Positions 43,087 to 51,870 of a stretch of 64,000 nt of DNA are shown here, in pieces. The position numbers were made by a program, and so were the translations under genes. The number at the start of each line of letters is the position of its first letter. Within the stretch, counting starts at the first letter, position 1. The notes beneath the pieces were generated by a model, which ran no database searches, was not told the DNA's origin, and was given only the letters and a program-made list of their open reading frames with translations. The stretch is from contig JACRPN010000005.1 of the NCBI GenBank assembly GCA_016223145.1, positions 339,864 through 403,863 of the forward strand. The letters run 5' to 3'. The stretch is from Armatimonadota bacterium. Its GTDB lineage: Bacteria; Armatimonadota; Fimbriimonadia; Fimbriimonadales; Fimbriimonadaceae.

Positions 43087-43367
43087 GCTACGCGCTCGCG
43101 GTAGAGCTGCTCAAGATGCCTTCTGGCGCCCGCGATGCTGAAGAGGTCGTCGCGCAGCAGCTTCTTGATGATGAAGACGGTCTGGATATCTTGCGGACGA
43201 TAACGCCGCTGGCCGCCTTCGGTGCGCCCAGGCTCCAAAAACGACTCGAATTCGCGCTCCCAATAGCGCAAGGTATGGACTTCGACGCCGGTGATCCGGC
43301 TGGCCATGCTGATGCTAACGGGCCGTTCTGCCCTGGTTGGTCGTCGCTCGATGGTCATTCCCGACAA
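43083..43367 (-). CDS. Small MerR-family regulator
   Basis: This 94-residue DNA-binding protein has ISMASRITGVEVHTLRYWEREFESFLEPGRTEGGQRRYRPQDIQTVFIIKKLL, a full MerR winged HTH. It has no ligand-binding domain beyond a short helix, so it may sense through dimer partners or act as a developmental-type regulator. TTG 43367 has GGAG 6 nt upstream; ATG 43358 is a possible alternative. It is co-translated with the GT2-TPR gene (ATGA). Confidence 0.85.
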   Translation of the reverse strand: MSGMTIERRPTRAERPVSISMASRITGVEVHTLRYWEREFESFLEPGRTEGGQRRYRPQDIQTVFIIKKLLRDDLFSIAGARRHLEQLYRERVA

Positions 43368-43508
43368 AGTTCACTCCCCGGTGATGGTTCCAAGGTAAGT
43401 GATCGGCAGGTTCCCGGTACTTTTGCAGGGGTGGGAGGGGTTGAACGACTCTCCGGGTCAAGGCAGGCTCGTTTGGGGGGAGCGGATTCCGCTGTCGGGG
43501 GACCGCGC

Positions 43509-44555
43509 CTACTCCTCGACGATGTATTCGGCGATGAGGAGGGCTGTGTCCATCAGGGCGTCGACGTGGGTGCGTTCGTAGCCGTGGCTGGTGTCCACAC
43601 CCGGGCCGATCAGCGCGACCTCGGCCTTGCCGCCTCCCCGCCAATAGACCGAGCCGTCGCTGGTGTAGTACGGATAGACGTCGGGACGGACCTCGATCCC
43701 CGCGCGGTCGGCGAGGTTGCGCATCTTTTCGGTCAGCGGGCGGCTGTAGGGCCCGGACGAATCTTTGACGCAGACCGAGCAGTGGAACTCATCGCTCTGA
43801 AGGCCCTTGCCGATGGCGGCCATATCCACGACGACCAGCTCAGAAAGATCGTCCGGCAGGCCGTCAAGCCCACCATGGCCCACCTCTTCGTAGTTGCTGA
43901 AAAGGATCGTGGTGTTCTCCGCGGGAGTCACCCGAACATCGCGGATCGCTTTGATCGCGGCGAGGATGCAAGCAACTGCCGCTTTATCGTCGAGGAACCG
44001 CGAGCGGATAAAGCCAGAGCCTGACTGCTCCACACGGGGGTCGAAGGCGACGAAGTCGCCGACTTCGATGCCAAGCAAACGGGTTTCATCGGCGCTCGAA
44101 GTGCGCTCATCGAGCCGGACTTCCAGGTTCCCGTCGTTTCGGGCCGCCGAGGTGGCTTCTTTGTTGACATGGGCGGCTCCGTTTTCAAAGACGATGGAGC
44201 CGCGGATTTGTCGGCCTTGGCGGGTCTCGATGGTTACTCCCTCGCTTTCGACCGTGGGCCACATGACTCCGTTGAGCGCGGTCAGCCTAAGCCGTCCGCT
44301 GGGCTTGATCTCTTTGACCATCGCGCCCAGGGTGTCCACATGCGCGGTAAGCCCTCTCGGCTTGCGGTAGCTCAGACCCTCCAGGTGGGCGATCAAAGCG
44401 CCTTTCTGCGTGCGCTTGCAGTCCACATCCAAGCTGAGCAGCTCTTGCTCTACGAAGCTGATTGCCCAGTCCGTCGAGCCGGTGGGGCTCGGTGTGTTCA
44501 GCAGGTCGATGAGGACCCGGGTGAGGTAGTCGATGGAGATTTCGAATTGGGACAA
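43509..44555 (-). CDS. M42-family metallo-aminopeptidase (TET/glutamyl-aminopeptidase type)
   Basis: This 348-residue cytoplasmic peptidase usually forms dodecamers that degrade peptides from the proteasome or proteases. Metal and catalytic motifs: LTAHVDTLGAMV (His, Asp), SRFLDDKAAVA (bridging Asp), FSNYEEVGHGG (catalytic Glu plus Glu ligand), VVVDMAAIG (Asp) and DTSHGYERTH (terminal His). TTG 44555 is chosen because GGAG lies 6 nt upstream and the N-terminus matches the family. Confidence 0.95.
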   Translation of the reverse strand: MSQFEISIDYLTRVLIDLLNTPSPTGSTDWAISFVEQELLSLDVDCKRTQKGALIAHLEGLSYRKPRGLTAHVDTLGAMVKEIKPSGRLRLTALNGVMWPTVESEGVTIETRQGRQIRGSIVFENGAAHVNKEATSAARNDGNLEVRLDERTSSADETRLLGIEVGDFVAFDPRVEQSGSGFIRSRFLDDKAAVACILAAIKAIRDVRVTPAENTTILFSNYEEVGHGGLDGLPDDLSELVVVDMAAIGKGLQSDEFHCSVCVKDSSGPYSRPLTEKMRNLADRAGIEVRPDVYPYYTSDGSVYWRGGGKAEVALIGPGVDTSHGYERTHVDALMDTALLIAEYIVEE

Positions 44556-44750
44556 GGGCGGCTCCGAGGTGCTTGAGTGTTTACCCGATGGGTGGTGCGG
44601 AGCATTGCCCGTCGCGCTTCATATCGCGGGAGCCTCAGGGTCTCCCACCCCAACCCCTCCCCTCCCGACAAGCCGGGACTCGGAAGGATTTACGAACCAA
44701 AACGAGGGAGGGGCTCAGACAAATCGCCCATCGCGCATCGCGTCAGTTCT

Positions 44751-45992
44751 CTATCCAGAGTCGTGCTGGTAGTTCACCAGCGCCTTGGCCCGCGACCAAT
44801 GCGCGGCGACCAACAGGCACATTCCGCCGCCGATCACGATCGACACGCGCTCGCCCCAAAAATGGGCAACCGCGCCGGCCTCGAAGTCGCCCAATTGAGG
44901 ACCGGAGATGTGGAACAGGCTGCTGGTGGCGTTCATGCGGCCGCGGATTTCGTCAGGCGTCGCGAGCTGGCGGATGGTCTGGCGCATCACCGTGCTCACC
45001 ATGTCCGACGCCCCCACCGCCGCCAGGCTCGCCATCGCCATCGGCAGGCTCTGCGAGAACCCGAAGGCGATCGTGAAAAGCCCGTAGAAACCGATCATGC
45101 TCACGACTAGCCGCCCCTGCCGGTGGACCGTTGGCATCCAGGCCAGCGCAGAGGCCGCGATGAGCGCCCCCAGGCCCGAGGAAGCCGCCAGCAGCCCATA
45201 GCCCCGCTCATCCAGCTTGAGAATTGTGGTGGCCATGGCGGGCAGAAGCGCCTCGGCGCCGGAGCAGAAGGTGGCCCAAAAGTCCACCCACATCGCGCTG
45301 CGAAGGGCGGGAGTCCGGTTGACGAAGCGCAGACCCTCCTTGATCCGCGCGATCACCTCGGCGGCGGTCTTCGCCCTGTCTCCCTCGTTCTCCGGGAGGC
45401 ACGGCGGAAGCATCCACACGGCGATCAGCACGGCGAAGAAGGAAAGGAAGTTGAAACCATAGCCCAGGGCAATTCCGGACACGCCCAAGATTCCTTTCCA
45501 GCCGATAAAGACCCCCGCGAGCACGGGACCGAGCACCTCTGAAAGCCTCCATACGACGCCATTGAGGCTTGCTGCGTTGGGGAAGTGCTCCTTTGGCACC
45601 AGCCTGACAACCATCGCTTGGCGGGCCGGGCCGTCGAAGGCGCGTGCGACCGAGCTGAGCGCCACGATCGCATAGAGGCCCGCGACCGTGGCCCAGCCCA
45701 GGGCGGCCATCAGGCAGAGCGCCAAAGAAACCAGCGCCATGCCGCTCTGGGTGAGGAGCATCACCTTGCGCCGGTCCGCCTGATCGGCGAGCACGCCTCC
45801 GAAGAGCGAAAGTGAAACCAGCGGCACCACCCGCACCAAGCCAAGCAGCCCGACCATCAGGGAGCTTCCGGTCAGGTGGTAGACGTGCCACGAGATCACC
45901 CACGTCTGAACGTATGCGCCAACGTTCGAAACGAAGCTTCCGGCCAGGTAGCCGCGAAAGCCGGAGTGTCGTAGGGCAGGAGGGAGTGGCAT
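44751..45992 (-). CDS. MFS transporter, EntS/MFS_3-like
   Basis: This 413-residue inner-membrane protein has about 12 hydrophobic segments. It opens with FRGYLAGSFVSNVGAYVQTWVISWHVYHLTGSS, typical of the MFS_3 group (EntS-like exporters). The A-motif GGVLADQADRRKVMLLTQ lies between TM2 and TM3, with its counterpart GRMNATSSLFHISGPQLGDFEAGAVAHFWG in the second half. It probably exports a small molecule; the substrate is unknown. It is monocistronic. Confidence 0.92.
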   Translation of the reverse strand: MPLPPALRHSGFRGYLAGSFVSNVGAYVQTWVISWHVYHLTGSSLMVGLLGLVRVVPLVSLSLFGGVLADQADRRKVMLLTQSGMALVSLALCLMAALGWATVAGLYAIVALSSVARAFDGPARQAMVVRLVPKEHFPNAASLNGVVWRLSEVLGPVLAGVFIGWKGILGVSGIALGYGFNFLSFFAVLIAVWMLPPCLPENEGDRAKTAAEVIARIKEGLRFVNRTPALRSAMWVDFWATFCSGAEALLPAMATTILKLDERGYGLLAASSGLGALIAASALAWMPTVHRQGRLVVSMIGFYGLFTIAFGFSQSLPMAMASLAAVGASDMVSTVMRQTIRQLATPDEIRGRMNATSSLFHISGPQLGDFEAGAVAHFWGERVSIVIGGGMCLLVAAHWSRAKALVNYQHDSG

Positions 45993-46080
45993 TGGGGCTG
46001 GAGTAGGTCCCCGATACTACTCCGTACGGGGCTTTGCCTTGCTGGCCAGGATTGGCTTCGCCAACCAGTGGGGCAACGCA

Positions 46081-46114
46081 ACACACCCCTCCGGCTCAGC
46101 CGGGAGGGGTGTGT
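46081..46114 (-). terminator. Strong hairpin after the PEP-CTERM gene
   Basis: ACACACCCCTCCGGC and GCCGGGAGGGGTGTGT form a 15-bp stem with one bulged base and a TCA loop, 24 bp beyond the stop of the PEP-CTERM gene. On the minus strand it is followed by TGCGTTG, without a long T-run. Confidence 0.65.
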
Positions 46115-46138
46115 CTTTCTTGAGGAACGAACGGAGGC

Positions 46139-46864
46139 TTATTTTCGCTTGCGTCGAAGCAAGCCGAGCAATGCGATGGCCATCGCCGCCGAGGTGGCAG
46201 GCTCGGGGACCGCGTTCAGCTCGAAGTCATCGACCACATACGCCTGCCCCCCGCCGAGCGGGTTGCTATGGGCGCCGATCATCGAGGCCCTGGCTCGAAC
46301 CGTGACCGTGCTGGCCGGTGCAAACGCTCGAACCGAATACATCTTGTACTGAAAGGCTTGTCCGTTCGGAGTTACAAGCGTCGGCAGCAGGGAGAGAACG
46401 GCTCCTCCCACCTGTGCGCCCGCAGCGTTATAAAACTCGAGCGCAAACTCGGCGTCCTGCATGAGAGCGTTTGGCTCGCCGCCTGCCCAGCCGGTCAGCA
46501 GGTACGTGACTCCGCCGCCTGCCGCCACATCTTGGTAGAGATGGCCGGTCGCGTCGCCGTCATTGGCATTGCCTGAGAACGGCTTGAAGAACACGCCAAA
46601 GTCCTTGCCGCCGGTCCCGTTATTGGTCACCGGGGTGGGTGCAGGGCCGGCCCAGTCTTCCGAGGACATCTCGTCTTCGTATGGGCCGGTGATTGAGCGC
46701 GTACCGACGTTTTGCCAATCGGCGGGTTTGGGCAGAAAGAACCCAGGAACGATTTCCTGTTGGTAGGTCTGGTCGAGGTCGCCATTTAGCAATAGGTTTG
46801 CATTTGCGACGCCACTGGCCATGAGCACGAGGCCCAAGCTTAGAAACTTAACACCATTGTTCAC
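46139..46864 (-). CDS. Secreted protein with PEP-CTERM sorting signal
   Basis: This 241-residue protein has a signal peptide (about 1-22, LSLGLVLMASGVANA). Its body resembles a beta-sandwich (NLLLNGDLDQTYQQEIVPGFFLPKPADWQNV and a DUF642/CBM-like pattern). The C-terminus is VPEPATSAAMAIALLGLLRRKRK, which is the PEP motif, a TM helix and a basic tail. Exosortase would cut it and sort it to the envelope or EPS. The start is GTG 46864, since GGAGGAGGAG lies 6 nt upstream. A LacI-type operator-like palindrome lies 36 bp upstream. Confidence 0.9.
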   Translation of the reverse strand: MNNGVKFLSLGLVLMASGVANANLLLNGDLDQTYQQEIVPGFFLPKPADWQNVGTRSITGPYEDEMSSEDWAGPAPTPVTNNGTGGKDFGVFFKPFSGNANDGDATGHLYQDVAAGGGVTYLLTGWAGGEPNALMQDAEFALEFYNAAGAQVGGAVLSLLPTLVTPNGQAFQYKMYSVRAFAPASTVTVRARASMIGAHSNPLGGGQAYVVDDFELNAVPEPATSAAMAIALLGLLRRKRK

Positions 46865-46899
46865 AGTAGTCTCCTCCTCCAATAAAACAGAGGTTGAAC

Positions 46900-46913
46900 C
46901 TGAAACGGTTCAG
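46900..46913. promoter_or_regulatory. LacI-type operator-like palindrome, site 1
   Basis: CTGAAACGGTTCAG has symmetric arms and a central CG, like operators of LacI/GalR regulators. It lies upstream of the PEP-CTERM gene. Confidence 0.35.
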
Positions 46914-47088
46914 TAACGAACGGTACCAGTATATGTGATGGCAGTGGCCCCTGCACAGGCGGTCCCGCCAAATACGGCAAAAATGCTGGGCGATCCGCCT
47001 ATTGGCGCGAGTCGTGCGAATTCAGATCTGGCGTCCGACGAGGAGTTCAGCCGAGTCAAGGTGCCCAGCACCTAAGTCCTAAGCCCAA

Positions 47089-47102
47089 CCGAACCGTTTC
47101 AG
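47089..47102. promoter_or_regulatory. LacI-type operator-like palindrome, site 2
   Basis: CCGAACCGTTTCAG matches the reverse complement of site 1 at 13 of 14 positions and lies 189 bp away, a distance compatible with DNA looping. Confidence 0.35.
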
Positions 47103-47501
47103 GACCTCCGAGCCCACCGCCCACGAAAGTGCTGTCGGGCGGCTTAAGCCCGATGGCCGGCCTATGTGCGGCAGCAGTAACGGGCCAAGAGAGCCAACCT
47201 ATACATTTATTGATAGTATGTTTTCAGCGCCCGAAAGCGGGGGTAGGAGCACCTCAAAACAACCGACGGTTTGCCGCAGATTGAACTCGCAAGGTCCCTT
47301 GAGGCTATCGAGAAGCCCAGCGATCGGCGCCATGGCCACCCCTGTCGCCCCTCCGGCCTCCATTCAAAAATGTGGACTTGACGCCACATCTTGGGCCATC
47401 TTCTAGAGCAGGCCCCTTTGGCCGACCAACGACGACCGGCCGGGCGGCCTTTGCCAGTAACCCAGCGCGCTCCAACTACGGACCTTCGCGCTGCGGAGGC
47501 C

Positions 47502-48404
47502 ATGCTTGTGATCGACAAATTCGAAATCGTCGCTCGTGAGGACTACTCCGACGTCACGTTTATGCTGGAGGTCCGCCATCCCTTGATGGCCAAGGCCGCC
47601 AAGCCAGGGCAATTCGTCATTGTGATGTCGCACGCAGAAGGCGAGCGGATCCCCCTGACAATCGCCGACTTCAGCACCGAGCGCGGAACGATCACGCTGG
47701 TCATCCAGGCGGTCGGCAAGAGCACGCTCGAAATGCAGCGAGACTGTGTGGTGGGTGCGACGCTCTATGGCCTGGCTGGACCGATGGGTATTCCCAGCCC
47801 CCTCAGCCACGCGAGGAAGGTGATCTGCGTCGGCGGCGGCCTCGGCGTGGCGCCGGTTTATCCGCAGGCCCGTGGGTTCAAGGACAACGGCGCGACCGTG
47901 ATTGGCGTCCTCGGCTTTAGGAACAAGGATCTCGTGTTCTGGGAGGACAAGTTTCGGGCGATCTGCGACGAACTCGTGCTCTGCACCGACGACGGCTCCG
48001 CTGGGATCAAGGGTTTCGTCAGCGACGGCATCAAAAAGGTTCTTGAAACCCACACCGACGTCGATGAGGTGGTGGCGATCGGCCCACCCGTGATGATGAA
48101 GGCCTGCGCCGAGGTCACGCGGCCGCACGGAATCAAAACCGTCGTCAGCCTGAACCCCATCATGGTGGACGGCACGGGGATGTGCGGCGGCTGCCGGGTG
48201 AAGGTGGGTGAGCAGGTGAAGTTTGCCTGCGTCGACGGGCCCGATTTCGATGGGCACCAAGTCGATTTCGACGATCTCATGGTGCGCCTCAGGCGCTATA
48301 AAGAGGAAGAGCGGGTGGCCAAAGAGAGGTGGAGCGAGACCTGCCGCATGAGGGGCGAGCCTGGCCAAGTCGTGTCCGAGCTGCCTGCGGGGAGAGGAGC
48401 CTGA
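47502..48404 (+). CDS. nfnA: Ferredoxin-NADP+ reductase subunit alpha of the bifurcating Nfn complex (sulfide dehydrogenase beta-like)
   Basis: This 300-residue FAD/[2Fe-2S] subunit transfers electrons between NADH and the NfnB subunit. Motifs: HPLMAKAAKPGQFVIVM and RIPLTIADF (FAD domain), KVICVGGGLGVAPVYPQAR (NAD-binding) and DGTGMCGGCRVKVGEQVKFACVDGPDFDGHQVDF (the Cys-rich [2Fe-2S] site near the C-terminus). ATG 47502 follows GGAGG directly. It is the first gene of a five-gene operon, with nfnB 4 bp downstream. In organisms without H2 metabolism the complex balances NADH/NADPH/ferredoxin pools. Confidence 0.93.
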   Translation: MLVIDKFEIVAREDYSDVTFMLEVRHPLMAKAAKPGQFVIVMSHAEGERIPLTIADFSTERGTITLVIQAVGKSTLEMQRDCVVGATLYGLAGPMGIPSPLSHARKVICVGGGLGVAPVYPQARGFKDNGATVIGVLGFRNKDLVFWEDKFRAICDELVLCTDDGSAGIKGFVSDGIKKVLETHTDVDEVVAIGPPVMMKACAEVTRPHGIKTVVSLNPIMVDGTGMCGGCRVKVGEQVKFACVDGPDFDGHQVDFDDLMVRLRRYKEEERVAKERWSETCRMRGEPGQVVSELPAGRGA

Positions 48405-48408
48405 CGCC

Positions 48409-49917
48409 ATGGCCAAGAAGCGTACGATTCGATCGATTCCCCAGGCGCGTACTCCGGTCCGCGAACTGGACCCCGAGGTTCGCGCGCGCAACTTCGAAGA
48501 AGTCAACTGCGGTTACTCCGACTCGGAGGCCGTGCTCGAATCCGAGCGCTGCCTCTTTTGCGACAACCCGAAGTGCATCGCGGGATGCCCGGTCAACATC
48601 AACATCCCGGAGTTTATCCGCAAGGTCGGCGAGAACGACTTGCGCGGCGCTTACGATGTCATCACCGCGACAAACTTACTTCCTTCGGTCTGCGGACGGG
48701 TGTGCCCTCAGGAGAACCAGTGCGAGAAGGTCTGTGTGGTGGGAGAAACGCTGGAGCCGGTCGCGATCGGCCGTCTTGAGCGCTTTGTGGGCGATCGGGC
48801 GATCGCCAACGGTTGGGCGAACATCCCCTACATCGAACCGGGGCCGTTCAAGGTCGGCATTGTGGGTTCGGGGCCGGCCGGTATGGCCTGCGCAGCCGAC
48901 ATGGCCAAGGCGGGTTGCGAGGTTATCGTCTTCGAGGCGTTCCACCTGCCGGGAGGCGTTCTGCGGTACGGCATTCCTGAGTTTCGCTTGCCAAACTCGG
49001 TCGTGGACGCCGAGATCGAGAACCTGAAGAAGCTGGGCGTGAAGTTTGAGTGCAACACGCTCGTGGGGCGGCTCTTCACGGTCGAAGAGATGCTTCAGGA
49101 GCACGGTTTCCATGCGGTGTTCATCGGCACCGGCGCGGGGTATCCGGCGCTTCTTGGGGTTCCCGGCGACTCGTTGAACGGTGTGCTCTCCGCCAACGAA
49201 CTGCTCACGCGCTGCAATCTGATGAACGCGCGCGACTTCCCGAACACCGACACCCCGATGCCGCTTGGCAAGCATGTGGTCGTGGTCGGTGCGGGCAATA
49301 CAGCGATGGACGCCCTGCGCGTGAGCCTTCGCTTGGGCGCGGAGAAGGTGAGTTGCGTCTACCGCAGGTCGAAGGCCGAGGCGCCGGCGCGGGCCGAAGA
49401 GGTGCATCACGCCGAGCAGGAAGGCATCGACTTCCACTGGCTGACGAACCCGGTGGAGGTGCTCGATGATGGGCAGGGCAGCGTTCGAGCAATTCGCTGC
49501 GTGCGCATGGAGCTTGGCGAGCCGGACGATTCGGGCCGCCGCCGTCCTGTACCGGTCGCGGGAAGCGAGTTCGAGATAGAGACCGACCAAGTGGTGTTCG
49601 CCATCGGCACGAACGCCAACCCCATCATGGGGCAGACCTCCAGCCTGGACCTAAACAAGCGAGGCTACATCGCGACGGACCGCAACCTGGCGACCTCGAT
49701 CGCGGGTGTGTTTGCAGGCGGCGACATCGTGACCGGGGCTGCTACCGTGATCCAGGCGATGGGCGCCGGCCGGCGCGCGGCACGGGGCATGAAGGCTTAC
49801 CTCGGCATTCGCGAGGGCTTCGAGTGGCCGACGGCAGAGAGCGAGCATGCGGCAAGTCCAGCTTTTGGGCTGGCCGACGCCGAGCGCCACTTCGTGAGGC
49901 TCAAAGCAGCAGTTTGA
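48409..49917 (+). CDS. nfnB: NfnB / NADPH-dependent glutamate synthase small-chain-like oxidoreductase
   Basis: This 502-residue flavoprotein carries two [4Fe-4S] clusters and NADPH-binding FAD domains. The N-terminal Fe-S region holds CLFCDNPKCIAGCPVNINIPEFI and CGRVCPQENQCEKVCVVG. FAD: KVGIVGSGPAGMACAADMAKAGCEVIVFE and VLRYGIPEFRLP. NADPH: HVVVVGAGNTAMDALRVSLRLGAEKVSCVYRRS. It ends with the GGDIVTGAATVIQAMGAGR block. Proximity to nfnA argues for the Nfn/Sud complex over glutamate synthase. It is followed by korA after 33 bp. Confidence 0.94.
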   Translation: MAKKRTIRSIPQARTPVRELDPEVRARNFEEVNCGYSDSEAVLESERCLFCDNPKCIAGCPVNINIPEFIRKVGENDLRGAYDVITATNLLPSVCGRVCPQENQCEKVCVVGETLEPVAIGRLERFVGDRAIANGWANIPYIEPGPFKVGIVGSGPAGMACAADMAKAGCEVIVFEAFHLPGGVLRYGIPEFRLPNSVVDAEIENLKKLGVKFECNTLVGRLFTVEEMLQEHGFHAVFIGTGAGYPALLGVPGDSLNGVLSANELLTRCNLMNARDFPNTDTPMPLGKHVVVVGAGNTAMDALRVSLRLGAEKVSCVYRRSKAEAPARAEEVHHAEQEGIDFHWLTNPVEVLDDGQGSVRAIRCVRMELGEPDDSGRRRPVPVAGSEFEIETDQVVFAIGTNANPIMGQTSSLDLNKRGYIATDRNLATSIAGVFAGGDIVTGAATVIQAMGAGRRAARGMKAYLGIREGFEWPTAESEHAASPAFGLADAERHFVRLKAAV

Positions 49918-49950
49918 TCCGGCCGCATCGGCGGCAACAAGGCTCCCACC

Positions 49951-51870
49951 ATGATCGAAACACAGGAGAAATCGGGTTTGCAGAAGAAGAAGGCCCCGCA
50001 GAGCGGCGCCAAGGGTCCCAAGCGGGTCACTAAACTGCACGAACACATCATCGAGATCATCAGCGACTCAGGCGAAGGCGCACAGCGCTGCGGCCAGTCG
50101 CTAGGCGCGATCGCCGCGAGGATGGGCTACGGCATCTGGACCATCGAGATCATCCCTGCCGAGATTCGGCCCCCGGCCCGCAGCGTCGCCGGGGCGAGCG
50201 GCAACCGAATCCGCATCGGCGAGGGGCAGGTCACGAACGGTGGCAACGAGACCGACCTCGTGGTGGCGTTCAACGAGCAGGTGCTTTTGGGGCGCGTTCG
50301 CTCGGGGCAGCTCAAGCCAGGCTGCCTGATCCTGCTCGAGGACAAGTGGCGACAGGACCCCGACCCGGCAATTGTCGCTTCGTATGTCGAGACCTACGGG
50401 CAGCTCGTCAAGGCGGGGTTCCGGGTGCTCGAAATACCCATGGAGGTCGAGTGTCTCAAGCACGTGCGGGACGCCCGCAAAGGCAAGAACATGTTCGCGC
50501 TGGGGGTGCTGTGCAGCATCTATTCACTCGACCTTCAGGTCGCCAAGGACCAGATCGCTTTGACCTTCGGCAAAAAGGCCGAGTCGGTCATTCAGGCGAA
50601 CATCGAACTGCTCCTCGCCGGCTTCGAGTGGGCCGAGGCTAGCCTCGATTTCAAGTACGCGATACCCTGCAAACGCCCGACGGAGGCGCAGATCGTGGTG
50701 AACGGCAACACCGCCTTGGCGCTCGGGGTACTCGCATCGGGTATGGAGGTCTGCGCGATGTATCCGATCACGCCCGCCACTTCCGCCTCGCACTACCTCG
50801 CGGAGGCGTTCGAGAAGGTGGGCGGCGTGCTGCACCAGGCCGAAGACGAGATTGCGGCCTGCGCGTTCGCCGTCGGCGCTTCCTATGCTGGCAAGTGCGC
50901 GGTGACCATCACGTCAGGGCCTGGCTATTCGCTCAAACAGGAGGTGATCGGCCTGGCGGTCATGGCGGAAATCCCGCTGGTGATCGTCAACGTCCAGCGC
51001 GGCGGACCCAGCACCGGGCAGCCGACCAAGGTGGAGCAAGGCGACATGCTTTGCGCCGTTTTTGGCAGCCACGGCGACGCGCCGAAGGTGGTGCTCGCGC
51101 CGGCGACGATTGAAGAGTGCTTCTATTGCGTGATCACCGCACGGAAAATCGCCGAGACGTTCCGCATGCCGGTGGTGGTGCTCAGCGACGCAAACCTGGC
51201 GACCTCGCAGAGCCCCTTCCCAAGACCGGCGTTCGATGTGGCGTGGTTTGCGCCGCCCATCGACCAAACACCGGCGCCCGCCGGTGCGAAGCCCTATGCC
51301 TGGGACCCGGAAACAGGGCTCTCGCAGCGGTTCATCCCGGGCCAAGCGGGTGGAACGCACACTTTGACGGGTCTGGCGCACGACGAGAACAGCCACGTGG
51401 CCTACGACCCCGAGATCAACCAGCGCTCCCTTCGGGCCAGGAGCCTCAAGCTTGCAGCGCTGCAGAAGACCCTGCTCCCACCGCCGGTTTTTGGCGATCC
51501 CGAGGGCGACCTCTTGGTCATTGGATGGGGCAGCACCAAGGGCGCGATCGAGGAGGCGGTCGCAGGGCTCCGCAAGGAGGGCCACCGGATCTCAAGCGTC
51601 CACTTCAGCTTCATTCAGCCCCTGCCGCCGGGCGTGAAGGAGATCCTCGGCCGGTTCAAACACCACGTGGCGGTGGAAGTGAACTGGTCGGACGACCCGA
51701 ACGACGCACTGATCGACGAGACGAATCGCCGCTACACAGCCCTGGCCATGATGCTCCGTTCGCGCTATTTGGTGGATATCGATTGCTGGAGCGAGGTCAA
51801 GGGCCAGCCCCTGCGGCCAGCGAAGATTCGCGAGGTCCTCATGAAAAAGCTTGAGGAGGTGGAAGCATGA
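49951..51870 (+). CDS. korA: 2-oxoacid:ferredoxin oxidoreductase, fused gamma-alpha subunit
   Basis: The product has 639 residues. Residues about 30-230 are the gamma domain (EIISDSGEGAQRCGQSLGAIAARMGYGIWTIEIIPAEIRPPARSVAGAS), 250-480 the alpha pyrimidine domain (GNTALALGVLASGMEVCAMYPITPATSASHYLAEAF, AEDEIAACAFAVGASYAGKCAVTITSGPGYSLKQEVIGLAVMAEIPLVIVNVQRGGPSTGQPT), and the rest domain II (LLVIGWGSTKGAIEEAV). With korB it makes succinyl-CoA (or another acyl-CoA) and reduced ferredoxin from the 2-oxoacid. GGPSTGQPTK is typical of 2-oxoglutarate/2-oxoacid enzymes of this fused type. It overlaps korB (ATGA). The first about 30 residues are a Lys-rich extension. Confidence 0.94.
   Translation: MIETQEKSGLQKKKAPQSGAKGPKRVTKLHEHIIEIISDSGEGAQRCGQSLGAIAARMGYGIWTIEIIPAEIRPPARSVAGASGNRIRIGEGQVTNGGNETDLVVAFNEQVLLGRVRSGQLKPGCLILLEDKWRQDPDPAIVASYVETYGQLVKAGFRVLEIPMEVECLKHVRDARKGKNMFALGVLCSIYSLDLQVAKDQIALTFGKKAESVIQANIELLLAGFEWAEASLDFKYAIPCKRPTEAQIVVNGNTALALGVLASGMEVCAMYPITPATSASHYLAEAFEKVGGVLHQAEDEIAACAFAVGASYAGKCAVTITSGPGYSLKQEVIGLAVMAEIPLVIVNVQRGGPSTGQPTKVEQGDMLCAVFGSHGDAPKVVLAPATIEECFYCVITARKIAETFRMPVVVLSDANLATSQSPFPRPAFDVAWFAPPIDQTPAPAGAKPYAWDPETGLSQRFIPGQAGGTHTLTGLAHDENSHVAYDPEINQRSLRARSLKLAALQKTLLPPPVFGDPEGDLLVIGWGSTKGAIEEAVAGLRKEGHRISSVHFSFIQPLPPGVKEILGRFKHHVAVEVNWSDDPNDALIDETNRRYTALAMMLRSRYLVDIDCWSEVKGQPLRPAKIREVLMKKLEEVEA

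Larger units (their letters stand above)
46865..47501. other. Divergent intergenic region between PEP-CTERM and Nfn operons
   Basis: It holds two operator-like palindromes (listed separately) and little else. A minus-strand open frame at 47199-47363 would encode 54 residues (MEAGGATGVAMAPIAGLLD...), without a Shine-Dalgarno or a TANNNT-N6 motif, so I do not call it a gene. GGAGG just before ATG 47502 serves nfnA. Confidence 0.4.

Noticed and set aside
47199-47363. 54-codon minus-strand frame in the gap before nfnA
   Set aside because: It has no ribosome-binding site, promoter motif or recognisable homology; it could be chance.
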